From Acidobacteriaceae bacterium KBS 83 (GTDB lineage: Bacteria > Acidobacteriota > Terriglobia > Terriglobales > Acidobacteriaceae): a stretch of 64,000 nt of DNA. The position numbers were made by a program, and so were the translations under genes. Each line of letters begins with the position of its first letter. Positions within the stretch are counted from its first letter, which is position 1. This document shows, piece after piece, positions 9,117-17,163 of this stretch. Below the pieces are notes generated by a model that was not told the DNA's origin, did no database searches, and worked only from the letters and a program-made list of their open reading frames with translations. Location of the stretch: the NCBI GenBank assembly GCA_000381585.1, contig KB906737.1:496001-560000 (forward strand), given 5' to 3'.

Positions 9117-11158
9117 GCTCTTTGAAGTACCGCTCTCTCATTGCCACCTCAATCCTTTTCGTATTTGCGGTCGCAGTAATGCCACTGAATGGCTGGAGTG
9201 AACAGCAGGCCGCGCAACCCGCGAGCACTGTCCATGCGGGCGATGCAGTGGCCTCGGTTGAGAGCGCGAGCGAAGGACAGATTGGCAATCGTGTCATCGA
9301 AGCGCGGTGGCCGTTGCGTGACGGAAAGCCGAACGCTCTGGAAATACGCGACCTGCGCAGTGGACAGGTGCTGCGGCTGAACGGCCCGTTCACGCTGGTG
9401 CTCGGGGACGGCCATGTGCTCGAACCGGCGACGATGACTTTGCTGCAAGCAGCGCGCGTCGAGCCGCTTGCGGCCAATCCGGGTGCGTCTGTAGCAGCAG
9501 AGAGGCTCTCCGGGACGTCTGTTCACTACCGGCTGGGTGATACCGCAGGAAGGTTCGAGGTGGACTGGGCGGTGGTGATGCGCGAGGATGCGCGTTACAT
9601 CCGGCAGACATTGACCATCACGGCGGGCAAAGAGGACGTGGCCCTCTCCCGCATCTCGCTGGTCGACGCGACCGCCGCCAAGGTGCGTCTGGCCGGAACG
9701 GTAAAGGGCTCGCCGCTGACCGCTGGCGATTTCTACCTCGGATTCGAGCATCCGCTCTCCACCAGCAGTGTGGTGCACGAGCATGGTGCGGCTGAAATCG
9801 AGCGGGCGCTGCCGTTGCGCGCAGGACAGACGGTGCGTTATTCCGCGGTCGCAGGTGTCGCCGCATCGGGACAGATGCGGCGCGACTTCCTAGCTTACAT
9901 TGAGCGCGAGCGGGCGCATCCTTATCGAACCTTCCTGCACTACAACAGCTGGTACGACATCGGCTACGAAAACCCCTATACACAAGACGAGGCCGTGGAC
10001 CGCATCAACGCGTTTGGCCGCGAACTGCACGACAAGCGCGGCGTGACGCTGGACTCTTTCATGTTCGATGACGGTTGGGATGACCTCCACGGCATGTGGA
10101 CGATCCGCAAGGATTTCAAGGACGGTTTTCTGCCGCTGAAGGAAGCTGCGGCAAGGTATGGCACAGCGCCTGGGGTGTGGCTCTCTCCGTGGGGTGGCTA
10201 TGCGCAGGCGAAGCAGGAGCGTATCGCCGAGGGCAGACGTGAAGGTTACGAGATCGAGAACGGCGGCTTTGCGCTCTCCGGGCCAAAGTACTATGCGAGG
10301 TTTCACGAAGCCTGCATCGAGATGGTGAAGAAGTATGGCGTCAACCAGTTCAAATTTGACGGCACAGGCAACGTGGACACGGTGGTGAAAGGCAGTGCCT
10401 TCGATAGCGATTTCGACGCCGCCATTCACCTGATCAGCGATCTGCGAGAGGTGAAGCCGGACCTGTACATCAACCTTACGACGGGCACATATCCGTCGCC
10501 TTTCTGGCTGATGGATGCGGACTCGATATGGCGCGGGGGCGAGGACCACAGCTTCGCCGGTGTAGGACCGGAGCGTGAACGGTGGATCACGTATCGCGAC
10601 ATGGATGTATACGACAACGTGGTGAAACGGGGCTCGCTGTACCCGCTGAACTCGCTGATGCTGCATGGACTGATCTACGGGCAGAAGGCGTATCACCTGA
10701 ATACGGATCCGGGCGGCGATTTCAAGAATGAAGTGCGCGACTACTTCGGCACCGGCACGCAACTGCAGGAAATGTACATCACACCTTCACTGCTGAAGCC
10801 GGCGGACTGGGATGTGCTAGCGGAGGCTGCGAAGTGGTCGCGCGCGAATGCCGAGGTGTTGAAGGACACCCATTGGATAGGTGGCGATCCCCGCTGGCTG
10901 GCGGTGTACGGATGGGCATCCTGGACGCCGGAGAAGGCTATAGTGACGCTGCGCAATCCGAGTGATAAACCGCAGGATTTCAATCTGGACGTAGGCCAGG
11001 CATTCGAGCTGCCGGCAGGTGCGGCGCGTCATTTCCGGGCGCATAGTCCGTGGCGGGATGAGGCTGGAACGCCTGGAGTCGAGCTTGAGGCGGGAGCGCC
11101 GCATGCCTTCCACCTGCAGCCGTTCCAAGTCTTGACGCTCGAGGCGACACCGGAATAG
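9113..11158 (+). CDS. Secreted clan GH-D glycoside hydrolase (alpha-galactosidase / alpha-N-acetylgalactosaminidase-like)
   Basis: 681 residues with a signal peptide (LIATSILFVFAVAVMPLNGWSE), a beta-sandwich N-domain and a catalytic barrel. Key motifs are FMFDDGWDD near residue 320 and FKFDGTGN with D416 as likely nucleophile, followed by WLMDADSIWRGGED (466-470), which may carry the acid/base. This order matches GH36/GH27-like (clan GH-D) enzymes that cleave alpha-galactosyl or alpha-GalNAc ends. Start GTG 9113 overlaps the agaS stop by 4 nt. Pairing with AgaS favours an amino-sugar substrate over galactose, which is inference from context. Confidence 0.7.
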   Translation: MSSLKYRSLIATSILFVFAVAVMPLNGWSEQQAAQPASTVHAGDAVASVESASEGQIGNRVIEARWPLRDGKPNALEIRDLRSGQVLRLNGPFTLVLGDGHVLEPATMTLLQAARVEPLAANPGASVAAERLSGTSVHYRLGDTAGRFEVDWAVVMREDARYIRQTLTITAGKEDVALSRISLVDATAAKVRLAGTVKGSPLTAGDFYLGFEHPLSTSSVVHEHGAAEIERALPLRAGQTVRYSAVAGVAASGQMRRDFLAYIERERAHPYRTFLHYNSWYDIGYENPYTQDEAVDRINAFGRELHDKRGVTLDSFMFDDGWDDLHGMWTIRKDFKDGFLPLKEAAARYGTAPGVWLSPWGGYAQAKQERIAEGRREGYEIENGGFALSGPKYYARFHEACIEMVKKYGVNQFKFDGTGNVDTVVKGSAFDSDFDAAIHLISDLREVKPDLYINLTTGTYPSPFWLMDADSIWRGGEDHSFAGVGPERERWITYRDMDVYDNVVKRGSLYPLNSLMLHGLIYGQKAYHLNTDPGGDFKNEVRDYFGTGTQLQEMYITPSLLKPADWDVLAEAAKWSRANAEVLKDTHWIGGDPRWLAVYGWASWTPEKAIVTLRNPSDKPQDFNLDVGQAFELPAGAARHFRAHSPWRDEAGTPGVELEAGAPHAFHLQPFQVLTLEATPE

Positions 11159-11335
11159 CGGCGTCGAGGGACAAAACGAGGCCCAAATTTGTGTTTGAAA
11201 ACGACCTTTAGAAGCGCATTGCGGGCGCGATTTGGTACCGAAATCGGGCGTTTGTGGACGCATGGCCGGACGCGATGCACTATGCCAGGTGCAAGGCTTG
11301 ACTTGCGCGACTTTCGTTTTGCTTCGAACCGCGCG

Positions 11336-11354
11336 GCTAAGCTTCGCGCTTAGC
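11336..11354. terminator. Hairpin between convergent GH-D gene and LacI gene
   Basis: GCTAAGC (11336-11342) and GCTTAGC (11348-11354) form a 7-bp stem with a 5-nt TTCGC loop. It overlaps the stop codon of the minus-strand regulator and lies 180 bp after the GH-D gene. There is no run of T on either side, so its terminator role is weak. Confidence 0.3.
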
Positions 11355-12402
11355 TTCTGGACTTCGATCGCGGACCGCCCTTTTGAGGCGCGTCTGTCGA
11401 CTCGCGAACAATTAGAGTTGGTGCGACGCGCACGGTGGTGGGCTCTTTGCTGATGCGCCCCTCGATGCGGTCGATGAGGATGCCGGCCGCCCTGGCTCCC
11501 ATCTCATAACTTGGTTGCACGACGGTAGTGAGATGAGGATGAAACGGGCTGTCGACGGCGAGATCGTCGAAGGTGGCGAGGGCGATGTCCTGGGGGCAGC
11601 GAACGCCTAATTCCTCGAAGGCCTTGAGAACGCCGAGCGTCATGACTCCGTTGCACACGAAGATCGCAGTGGGCCGGCCCGATGCGGCGCCAGCGGGCCG
11701 CTCGATGATTTGTTTTCCGAGACGGTAGCCGGAATCGTGCCGGAAGTCTCCTTCAAGAATTCTGCCCTGCACTGCCGGGATGTCCGCTTCGCGCAATGCT
11801 TCTTCATATCCGCGAAGACGCTCGCGGCCGGTCTGCACGTCCAAGGGGCCGGTAATGATCGCGATGCGACGATGCCCTTTCTGGATCATGTGCCGTACAC
11901 ACTCGCGCGCGCCTCGCACGTTGTCGAGCAATACGGCATCGGTCTTTACGCCGGGGACGGTCCGGTCAAGGCAGACCAGGGCGACTCCGGAATCGAGGGT
12001 GCTCTTGAGATGAGTCGTATCCGTGCCGCTGGCGGAGGCCAGCAGCACGCCGTCGACGCGATAGGAACGGAGGGCGGCGACGATGCGACGCTCGCGACCG
12101 ATCTGCTCGTCGGTGTTGGCCGTCATCAGGAAATAGCCGCGCTCGAACGCTGTATCTTCGGCGCCGCGGATGATCTCGGGAAAGAACGGATTCGTGATGT
12201 CAGGTAGAACCATGGCCAGCATGCGTGTCTGACGGACCTTCAGGCTGCGCGCAATCTCGTTCGGAGAATAGTTCAGCTCGCGGATGGCTGCCCGAACCTG
12301 CTCGGTCAATTTGGGGCTAACCCGGCGAGTGCCGCGAATCACGTTAGAGACGGTGGCAATGGAAACGCCGGCGCGCTTTGCTACTTCAACAATCGTCGCC
12401 AT
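11350..12402 (-). CDS. LacI-family transcriptional regulator
   Basis: 350 residues. The N-terminal helix-turn-helix is complete (MATIVEVAKRAGVSIATVSNVIRGTRRVS), then the hinge helix (NYSPNEIARSLKVRQT) and a periplasmic-binding-protein-like effector core (MVLPDITNPFFPEIIRGAE ... VCNGVMTLGVLKAF ... IALATFDDL ... LTTVVQPSYEMGARAAGILIDRIEG). ATG 12402 is chosen because GGAG lies 8 nt upstream and the protein then has standard LacI length; the frame is open 26 codons further. It is divergent from fucU with a palindrome between them and is the best candidate regulator of fucU and perhaps the GH172 operon. Confidence 0.9.
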   Translation of the reverse strand: MATIVEVAKRAGVSIATVSNVIRGTRRVSPKLTEQVRAAIRELNYSPNEIARSLKVRQTRMLAMVLPDITNPFFPEIIRGAEDTAFERGYFLMTANTDEQIGRERRIVAALRSYRVDGVLLASASGTDTTHLKSTLDSGVALVCLDRTVPGVKTDAVLLDNVRGARECVRHMIQKGHRRIAIITGPLDVQTGRERLRGYEEALREADIPAVQGRILEGDFRHDSGYRLGKQIIERPAGAASGRPTAIFVCNGVMTLGVLKAFEELGVRCPQDIALATFDDLAVDSPFHPHLTTVVQPSYEMGARAAGILIDRIEGRISKEPTTVRVAPTLIVRESTDAPQKGGPRSKSRS

Positions 12403-12480
12403 ACGCTCCGCGACAAACCCGTTCTCTTCCGCAGGTGCCATAGTTATGTCAGAACTGTATCGTGGATTGGACCCGCCCAC

Positions 12481-12494
12481 AATCGTTCACGATT
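12481..12494. promoter_or_regulatory. Perfect palindrome in the lacI-fucU divergent promoter
   Basis: AATCGTTCACGATT has 6-bp arms around a 2-bp centre. It lies 79 bp from the LacI start and 54 bp from the fucU start. A TATAAA at 12512-12517 could be the -10 of fucU, which would place the palindrome over its -35 region, as expected for a repressor site. Confidence 0.4.
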
Positions 12495-12547
12495 TTCTTA
12501 TCCGGTGCCTATATAAACGATCGCATGTTGAATGAGAGGAAAGATGA

Positions 12548-12991
12548 ATGCTGAAAGGAATCTCGCCGTATCTTAGTCCCGAATTGTTAAAGGTCCTTCA
12601 CGAGATGGGTCACCTGGATGAACTCCTGCTAGCGGACGCGCATTTTCCGGGACACACCCTGGGGCGAAGGGTACTGCGGGCCGACGGTATCTCGATCTCA
12701 CAACTGTTGCATGCCATTTTGCCGCTGTTTGAGTTGGAGAAGAGCAAAGATGCATTGACGATGATGCAGCCAGATGGCGGTGATCCGATAAACAGCGATG
12801 TAGAGCGCGATTTTATGGGCGTTGCCGGGAAATATTTTGCGCCCTCGGGCCCACCCGCGCGCATTGCCAGAGAGACTTTTTATGAGCGGGCGAAGAGTGC
12901 CTATGCCGTCGTAATGACTGGCGAGCTTCGTGCCTACGGCAACCTCATCCTGAAGAAGGGTGTGACACCGGTGACGGCTCCGACAGAGTGA
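12548..12991 (+). CDS. fucU: FucU/RbsD-family sugar mutarotase
   Basis: 147 residues that align along their full length with E. coli FucU: MLKGISPYLSPELLKVLHEM then GHLDELLLADAHFPGH (His22, Asp30, His32), the RADGISISQLL...ILPLFELE region, FYERAKSAYAVVMTGE and the closing YGNLILKKGV. It interconverts alpha and beta anomers of L-fucose (and of related sugars such as D-arabinose or ribose) so that the isomerase receives the right form. GAGAGGAAAG just upstream is the ribosome site. It is divergent from the LacI gene and convergent with the GH172 operon, whose isomerase and kinase it would feed. Confidence 0.88.
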   Translation: MLKGISPYLSPELLKVLHEMGHLDELLLADAHFPGHTLGRRVLRADGISISQLLHAILPLFELEKSKDALTMMQPDGGDPINSDVERDFMGVAGKYFAPSGPPARIARETFYERAKSAYAVVMTGELRAYGNLILKKGVTPVTAPTE

Positions 12992-12997
12992 CTGCAA

Positions 12998-13029
12998 AAA
13001 AAAGAAGAGGGCTCATGCGGTGAGCCCTC
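12998..13029 (-). terminator. Rho-independent terminator of the GH172 operon
   Basis: On the minus strand GAGGGCTCA (13029-13021), a 5-nt loop and TGAGCCCTC (13015-13007) form a perfect 9-bp stem that runs straight into TTCTTTTTTTT (13006-12996). It begins 24 nt after the GH172 stop codon. It may also act on fucU mRNA from the other side, although the T-run is only on the minus strand. Confidence 0.85.
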
Positions 13030-13053
13030 CTGAGAGTATCGAAGCAGTGTGAG

Positions 13054-14178
13054 TTAGCGAGCCGCCGTGGAATTTCCGGGACCGCCTACCGGCTGCAGAG
13101 CGGGTAGCCTTTGCTCAACCGGCGGCAGCGGCGGGAACGCTTCGTGCGGCTCGGCCTGGTACCAGTAGCCGACGGAATAGAAGTTGTCCGACCGGTGGTT
13201 GGCGTGGCCATGTTCGATCGTCGCCTTGAAGGATGATGTAAATGGGATGGGCGAGTCGAGATGGAAGCGGTAGACGCTGGAGCGGCTACCGGCAAGTTCG
13301 GTGCCGACAACCGGCGCTCCATATAACGCATAGGAGAAGGGCTCTCCGCCAAAATCCCATGCGCCGAGGAAGTAGTCTTCGGTGCCGGTACCAGTGATGG
13401 ACGGAGTTTTTGCTCCATCGATGAAGAACATGTCGTCGCCTTCGCCCCACCACATGTCCTGGTTCTGCAACACGGACATCGTGACACCTACATATTGTCC
13501 GTGGCCCTTGGCTTCGAACCAGACGTAGTTATCTTTGCCGTCGAGGTTGGGCTTGTCATTCACGAGGGAGTCGCCGTTTGTTTTCCAGTCAGTAGTCCAG
13601 CCGTGATCGGGCTGCGACTGCCGGTATTGCGCGTGAAAATAGAGCGTGCCGGGTGGGATCGGATGGTCATAAGTCCGATAGTCGATGTTGTAGTAGAGAG
13701 AATTGATGGGTTGCGCGCCTTCGTTGGTCACGGTGATGCGCGCATGACGGGCAAAGGGCATGGGAAAGAAACTGTTCAGGCTTTTGACGCTGCCCACCGA
13801 GAGCATCTCGGATTGCCAGCTGTGATATTCACCGAGACCGAGTCCAAAGAAGTCTCCGATGGGAGCCTCGACGCTCGGGTTCGTCTCGCCGTCCCAGTAG
13901 ACGCGAAGGACGATCCGTTTGAGGTGGTAGGGCTCGTTGTCCGCAATGGTGAACCAGATGTGCGATATCTCGCCGGGACCATCAGCCTCGAGCACCGTCT
14001 CGGTTGCGCCGGGAGCCACGCGGCGAAAGTCTGCGTTTGCACCCTTCGGATCAGCGCTGGACGCGCGATGGAGAACATACGTTTGCTGGACCGTAAGATC
14101 CGGCTGCCAGCCGGGAGTTTGAGCCTGAGCCAGGAGTGCAAAACCACCCAGCGACAAAAGAACAGCACCACGTTTCAT
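13054..14178 (-). CDS. GH172 (DUF2961) secreted glycoside hydrolase
   Basis: 374 residues with a signal peptide (MKRGAVLLSLGGFALLAQAQ). The body is typical DUF2961: APGATETVLEADGPGEISHIWFT... then YWDGETNPSVEAPIGDFFG, WWGEGDDMFFIDG and GTGTEDYFLGAWDF. Two conserved acids, E246 (GEGDD) and E267 (GTEDYF), are 21 residues apart, the spacing I recall for the nucleophile and acid/base pair of the founding GH172 enzyme. Characterised GH172 enzymes cleave alpha-D-fructofuranosides and D-arabinofuranosides. It is last in the minus-strand operon, 33 bp after the MFS porter and before a clear terminator. Confidence 0.82.
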   Translation of the reverse strand: MKRGAVLLSLGGFALLAQAQTPGWQPDLTVQQTYVLHRASSADPKGANADFRRVAPGATETVLEADGPGEISHIWFTIADNEPYHLKRIVLRVYWDGETNPSVEAPIGDFFGLGLGEYHSWQSEMLSVGSVKSLNSFFPMPFARHARITVTNEGAQPINSLYYNIDYRTYDHPIPPGTLYFHAQYRQSQPDHGWTTDWKTNGDSLVNDKPNLDGKDNYVWFEAKGHGQYVGVTMSVLQNQDMWWGEGDDMFFIDGAKTPSITGTGTEDYFLGAWDFGGEPFSYALYGAPVVGTELAGSRSSVYRFHLDSPIPFTSSFKATIEHGHANHRSDNFYSVGYWYQAEPHEAFPPLPPVEQRLPALQPVGGPGNSTAAR

Positions 14179-14211
14179 ATGTATGTCCCTTAACGAACTA
14201 AAAATGGATGA

Positions 14212-15540
14212 CTAGTCGATGCCAAGCTTGTGTTGCATTTGTTCCAGCGTGACGCCGCTGGTCTCCGGGTAGTAGAAGAAGACCAGAAAGAAGTCGACGA
14301 CCATCATGGCGGCAAAGAACATGAACGGATAGGCGCCGGAAGAGGTGGCCATGATGGGGAAGATCAGCGAGATGAGAACGTTCCAGACCCAGTGCGAGGA
14401 ACTGCCCAGACTCTGGCCTTTGGAGCGAACGCGGTTGGGAAAAACCTCGCTGATGTACACCCAGAGCACCGCGCCCTGCGACATGGCGAAAGAGGCGATG
14501 AAGAGCATCAGCAACCAGACCAGCCAGTTCAAGTGGCTATGCGAGTAGAAGACGTACGAGATCAGAGTGAGGCAGATGGCGAGGCCCACCGTTCCGGTGA
14601 GAAGCAGCTTCTTGCGTCCGAGCTTGTCGATCACCGACATCGCCAGCAGGGTGAAGACGAGATTGGTGGCCCCGACGGCGATGGCCTGCAGGTTTCCGGA
14701 TAGTTTGGTTGCCCCGGCGAGACGGAAGATGTCGTTCAGGTAATACAGCACAGCGTTGATGCCGGAGAGCTGGCTGAACATACCGACCGTGAATGCGATG
14801 ATGATGGGCTTAAGGTATTGCCGGGAGAACAATGGATCTGGAGTGCCGGCCCGCTCCAGATGCACGGAGGCAATGATTTCATCCAGCTCCTCTTTGGCGT
14901 CCGGAATGCCGGTGAGACGAAGGACCTCCAGCGCTTCATTCAGGCTGGATTGCGTGACCAGCCAGCGCGGACTGCGCGGGATGACGAAGAGGGTAATCAA
15001 GAAGAGCAGCGCCGGTATAGCCGAGACGCCGAACATCCAGCGCCACTCAAGCGCGCCGAGGCGCATGCTGCCGATGATGGTATTCGATACATAGGCGAGC
15101 AGGATGCCGACGACGATATTGACCTGAAAGAATCCGACCAGCCGGCCGCGCCATTTGGGCGGCGCAATCTCTGCGATGTACATCGGCCCAAGAACCGACG
15201 ATCCGCCAATGCCGAGACCGCCGAGAAATCGAAAGAAGATGAGAGATGACCAACTCCAGGCAAAGGCGCAGCCAATGGCCGAGACCACATAGAAGAGAGC
15301 CATGACGCGAAGACTGTCGCGACGGCCATATTTCTGTCCCGGAATGCCAGCACCCATGGCGCCGACGACCGTGCCGGCCAGAGCGCTGGAGACAGTGATG
15401 CCGAGCAGAGCCGGCGTGAGGTGATAGGTCTGCGTCAAGGCAGCGGTGGTGCCGGAAATGACGGCAGTGTCGAAGCCGAAGAGAAGGCCGCCAAGCGCGC
15501 CCACGATGGTGCTCTTTACTACGTACGAGTTGATGCTCAT
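14212..15540 (-). CDS. MFS sugar porter (sugar:H+ symporter family)
   Basis: 442 residues with about 12 membrane segments and the sugar-porter signatures: GGLLFGFDTAVISG in helix 1, GRRDSLRV after helix 2, RSPRWLV before the central loop, QLSGINAVLYYLNDIF in helix 7 and a C-terminal PETSGVTLEQM. It imports monosaccharide across the inner membrane. Its ATG overlaps the kinase stop codon by 4 nt (ATGA), so kinase and porter are translationally coupled. The substrate is inferred to be the pentose or deoxyhexose handled by the neighbouring isomerase and kinase. Confidence 0.9.
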   Translation of the reverse strand: MSINSYVVKSTIVGALGGLLFGFDTAVISGTTAALTQTYHLTPALLGITVSSALAGTVVGAMGAGIPGQKYGRRDSLRVMALFYVVSAIGCAFAWSWSSLIFFRFLGGLGIGGSSVLGPMYIAEIAPPKWRGRLVGFFQVNIVVGILLAYVSNTIIGSMRLGALEWRWMFGVSAIPALLFLITLFVIPRSPRWLVTQSSLNEALEVLRLTGIPDAKEELDEIIASVHLERAGTPDPLFSRQYLKPIIIAFTVGMFSQLSGINAVLYYLNDIFRLAGATKLSGNLQAIAVGATNLVFTLLAMSVIDKLGRKKLLLTGTVGLAICLTLISYVFYSHSHLNWLVWLLMLFIASFAMSQGAVLWVYISEVFPNRVRSKGQSLGSSSHWVWNVLISLIFPIMATSSGAYPFMFFAAMMVVDFFLVFFYYPETSGVTLEQMQHKLGID

Positions 15541-17126
15541 TCACTCTCCAAAGCGCGCGCATCGGCTGCAATTTCGCGCAGACGTGGCAGGATCTGCCCG
15601 AGGCGCGCAGCCGGGGAAGCGGGATTTCCAAGCGAGAAATACGTCTCGCGGTACAGTGGGTATAACTTACCGTACGTCGCCGCTGCTCGCGCGTCTGGCA
15701 GAAATGTTTCGCAAGGAGGACATAGGGCGGCCTGGGCCTCCTCCACCGATCGAAAGTCCCCGCTGGCCAGGAAGGCGAAGATTGCTGAGCCGAGACTGGT
15801 GACATCGCCCGAGGGCACCAGAACCGGTTTATTGAGAGCGTTCGCATATACCTGATTCAGCGCGCGGTTCTTCTGGGGGATGCCGCCACCGTTGATGATG
15901 CGATGTACCGGCGACCCGTGCTCCTGCATCCGCTCAAGGATGATGCGCGTGTGCAGCGCCGTTCCTTCGATGGCCGCGAAGAGCTCGTCCTGCGGCGTGT
16001 GCACCAGATTCCAGCCGAGCGTTACGCCGCCGAGATTGGGATTGACCAGCACCGTTCGGTCGCCGTTGTCCCAGACCATGCGCAATAGTCCAGTCTGTCC
16101 GGCACGGTAGCTCTCAAGGCCCTGGGTGAGAGCAGCGACCGAGGATCCCGCTCTGCGCGCGATGCCGTCAAAGACATCGCCGACTGCTGACAGGCCAGCC
16201 TCGATGCCGATATAGCCGGGCAGGACAGATCCGGGCACCACGCCGCAGACTCCCGGCACCAGCGTTTGCTGCTCACTCACCCCGATGATGCAGGTGGAGG
16301 TGCCGATAACGTTGACGACATCTCCCAGGCGGATGTTCGCCGCGACGGCATCCCAGTGGGCGTCGAGCGCGCCGACCGGGATGGGAATACCGGCACGAAG
16401 TCCGAGGCGCGTCGCCCATTCGGTGCTGAGAGTGCCGGCGATGCGGTCGGAAGTTTCGTAGCGTCCAAGGAGTTTTTGCCGGATGCCGCTCAATAGCGGA
16501 TCGACCGATGCGAGGAATGCATCCGGCGGCAGGCCGCCCCACTTTGCGTTCCACATCCACTTGTGGCCCATCGCACAGACGGAGCGCGGCAGATCGGCAG
16601 CAGACGTGATGCCGCACAGGGTGGCAGCGATCATGTCGCAATTTTCAAGTGCGGTGACAAAACGCTCGCGCTTCTGAGGATTGTGGCGAAGCCAATGCAG
16701 GAGCTTCGAGAAGCCCCACTCGGAGGAGTAGACGCCTCCGCACCAGTCGATGGCTTCGAGGTTCTGCTCATGCGCGGCGGCGGTGATCTCCTGCGCCTCG
16801 CGCCACGCGCGATGATCGCACCATAGGTAGTAGTCGTCGAGCGGCTCGAGCCCTTTGCCGACCGGGATCACGCTCGAACCGGTAGTGTCGACTGCAAGGG
16901 CCTGGATCTCGTCGCCCCGGACGCCGCTTTCCCGAAGCGCGCTGCGCATCGCGCGCTCAAGGGCGTCCATCTGCGCGCGATGGCTTTGCGTCGCAAGATT
17001 CGGATCCTGGGGCGAGCGATGCAGCGGATACTCCGCGGCACCGGAGCCGTGCCTCCCTTCGCTCTTGCTGAAGAGAGACACACGCACGCTCAATGTCCCG
17101 AAATCGACGCCCGCAACGATGCTCAA
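15537..17126 (-). CDS. FGGY-family kinase, ribulokinase (AraB) type
   Basis: 529 residues very close to AraB-type ribulokinases: VAGVDFGTLSVRVSLF at the N-terminus, DTTGSSVIPVGKGLEPLDD, LWCDHRAWREAQEI, CGGVYSSEWGFSKLLHWLRH, SVCAMGHKWMWNAKWGGLP, NVIGTSTCIIGVSE and the ATP-site motif NGGGIPQKNRALNQVYAN. E. coli AraB accepts all four 2-ketopentoses, including D-ribulose. In this operon it follows a FucI-like isomerase, not AraA, and no araD epimerase is in the window. D-ribulose is therefore a plausible substrate; L-ribulose or L-fuculose remain possible. Confidence 0.85.
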   Translation of the reverse strand: MSIVAGVDFGTLSVRVSLFSKSEGRHGSGAAEYPLHRSPQDPNLATQSHRAQMDALERAMRSALRESGVRGDEIQALAVDTTGSSVIPVGKGLEPLDDYYLWCDHRAWREAQEITAAAHEQNLEAIDWCGGVYSSEWGFSKLLHWLRHNPQKRERFVTALENCDMIAATLCGITSAADLPRSVCAMGHKWMWNAKWGGLPPDAFLASVDPLLSGIRQKLLGRYETSDRIAGTLSTEWATRLGLRAGIPIPVGALDAHWDAVAANIRLGDVVNVIGTSTCIIGVSEQQTLVPGVCGVVPGSVLPGYIGIEAGLSAVGDVFDGIARRAGSSVAALTQGLESYRAGQTGLLRMVWDNGDRTVLVNPNLGGVTLGWNLVHTPQDELFAAIEGTALHTRIILERMQEHGSPVHRIINGGGIPQKNRALNQVYANALNKPVLVPSGDVTSLGSAIFAFLASGDFRSVEEAQAALCPPCETFLPDARAAATYGKLYPLYRETYFSLGNPASPAARLGQILPRLREIAADARALESE

Positions 17127-17163
17127 CAGTTACGCTCCTGGCCCGGAAGTGTCCGCAATTTGA

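Noticed and set aside
9890-10762. Minus-strand open frame of 290 codons
   Set aside because: Shadow of the clan GH-D hydrolase on the other strand; low-complexity composition and no family.
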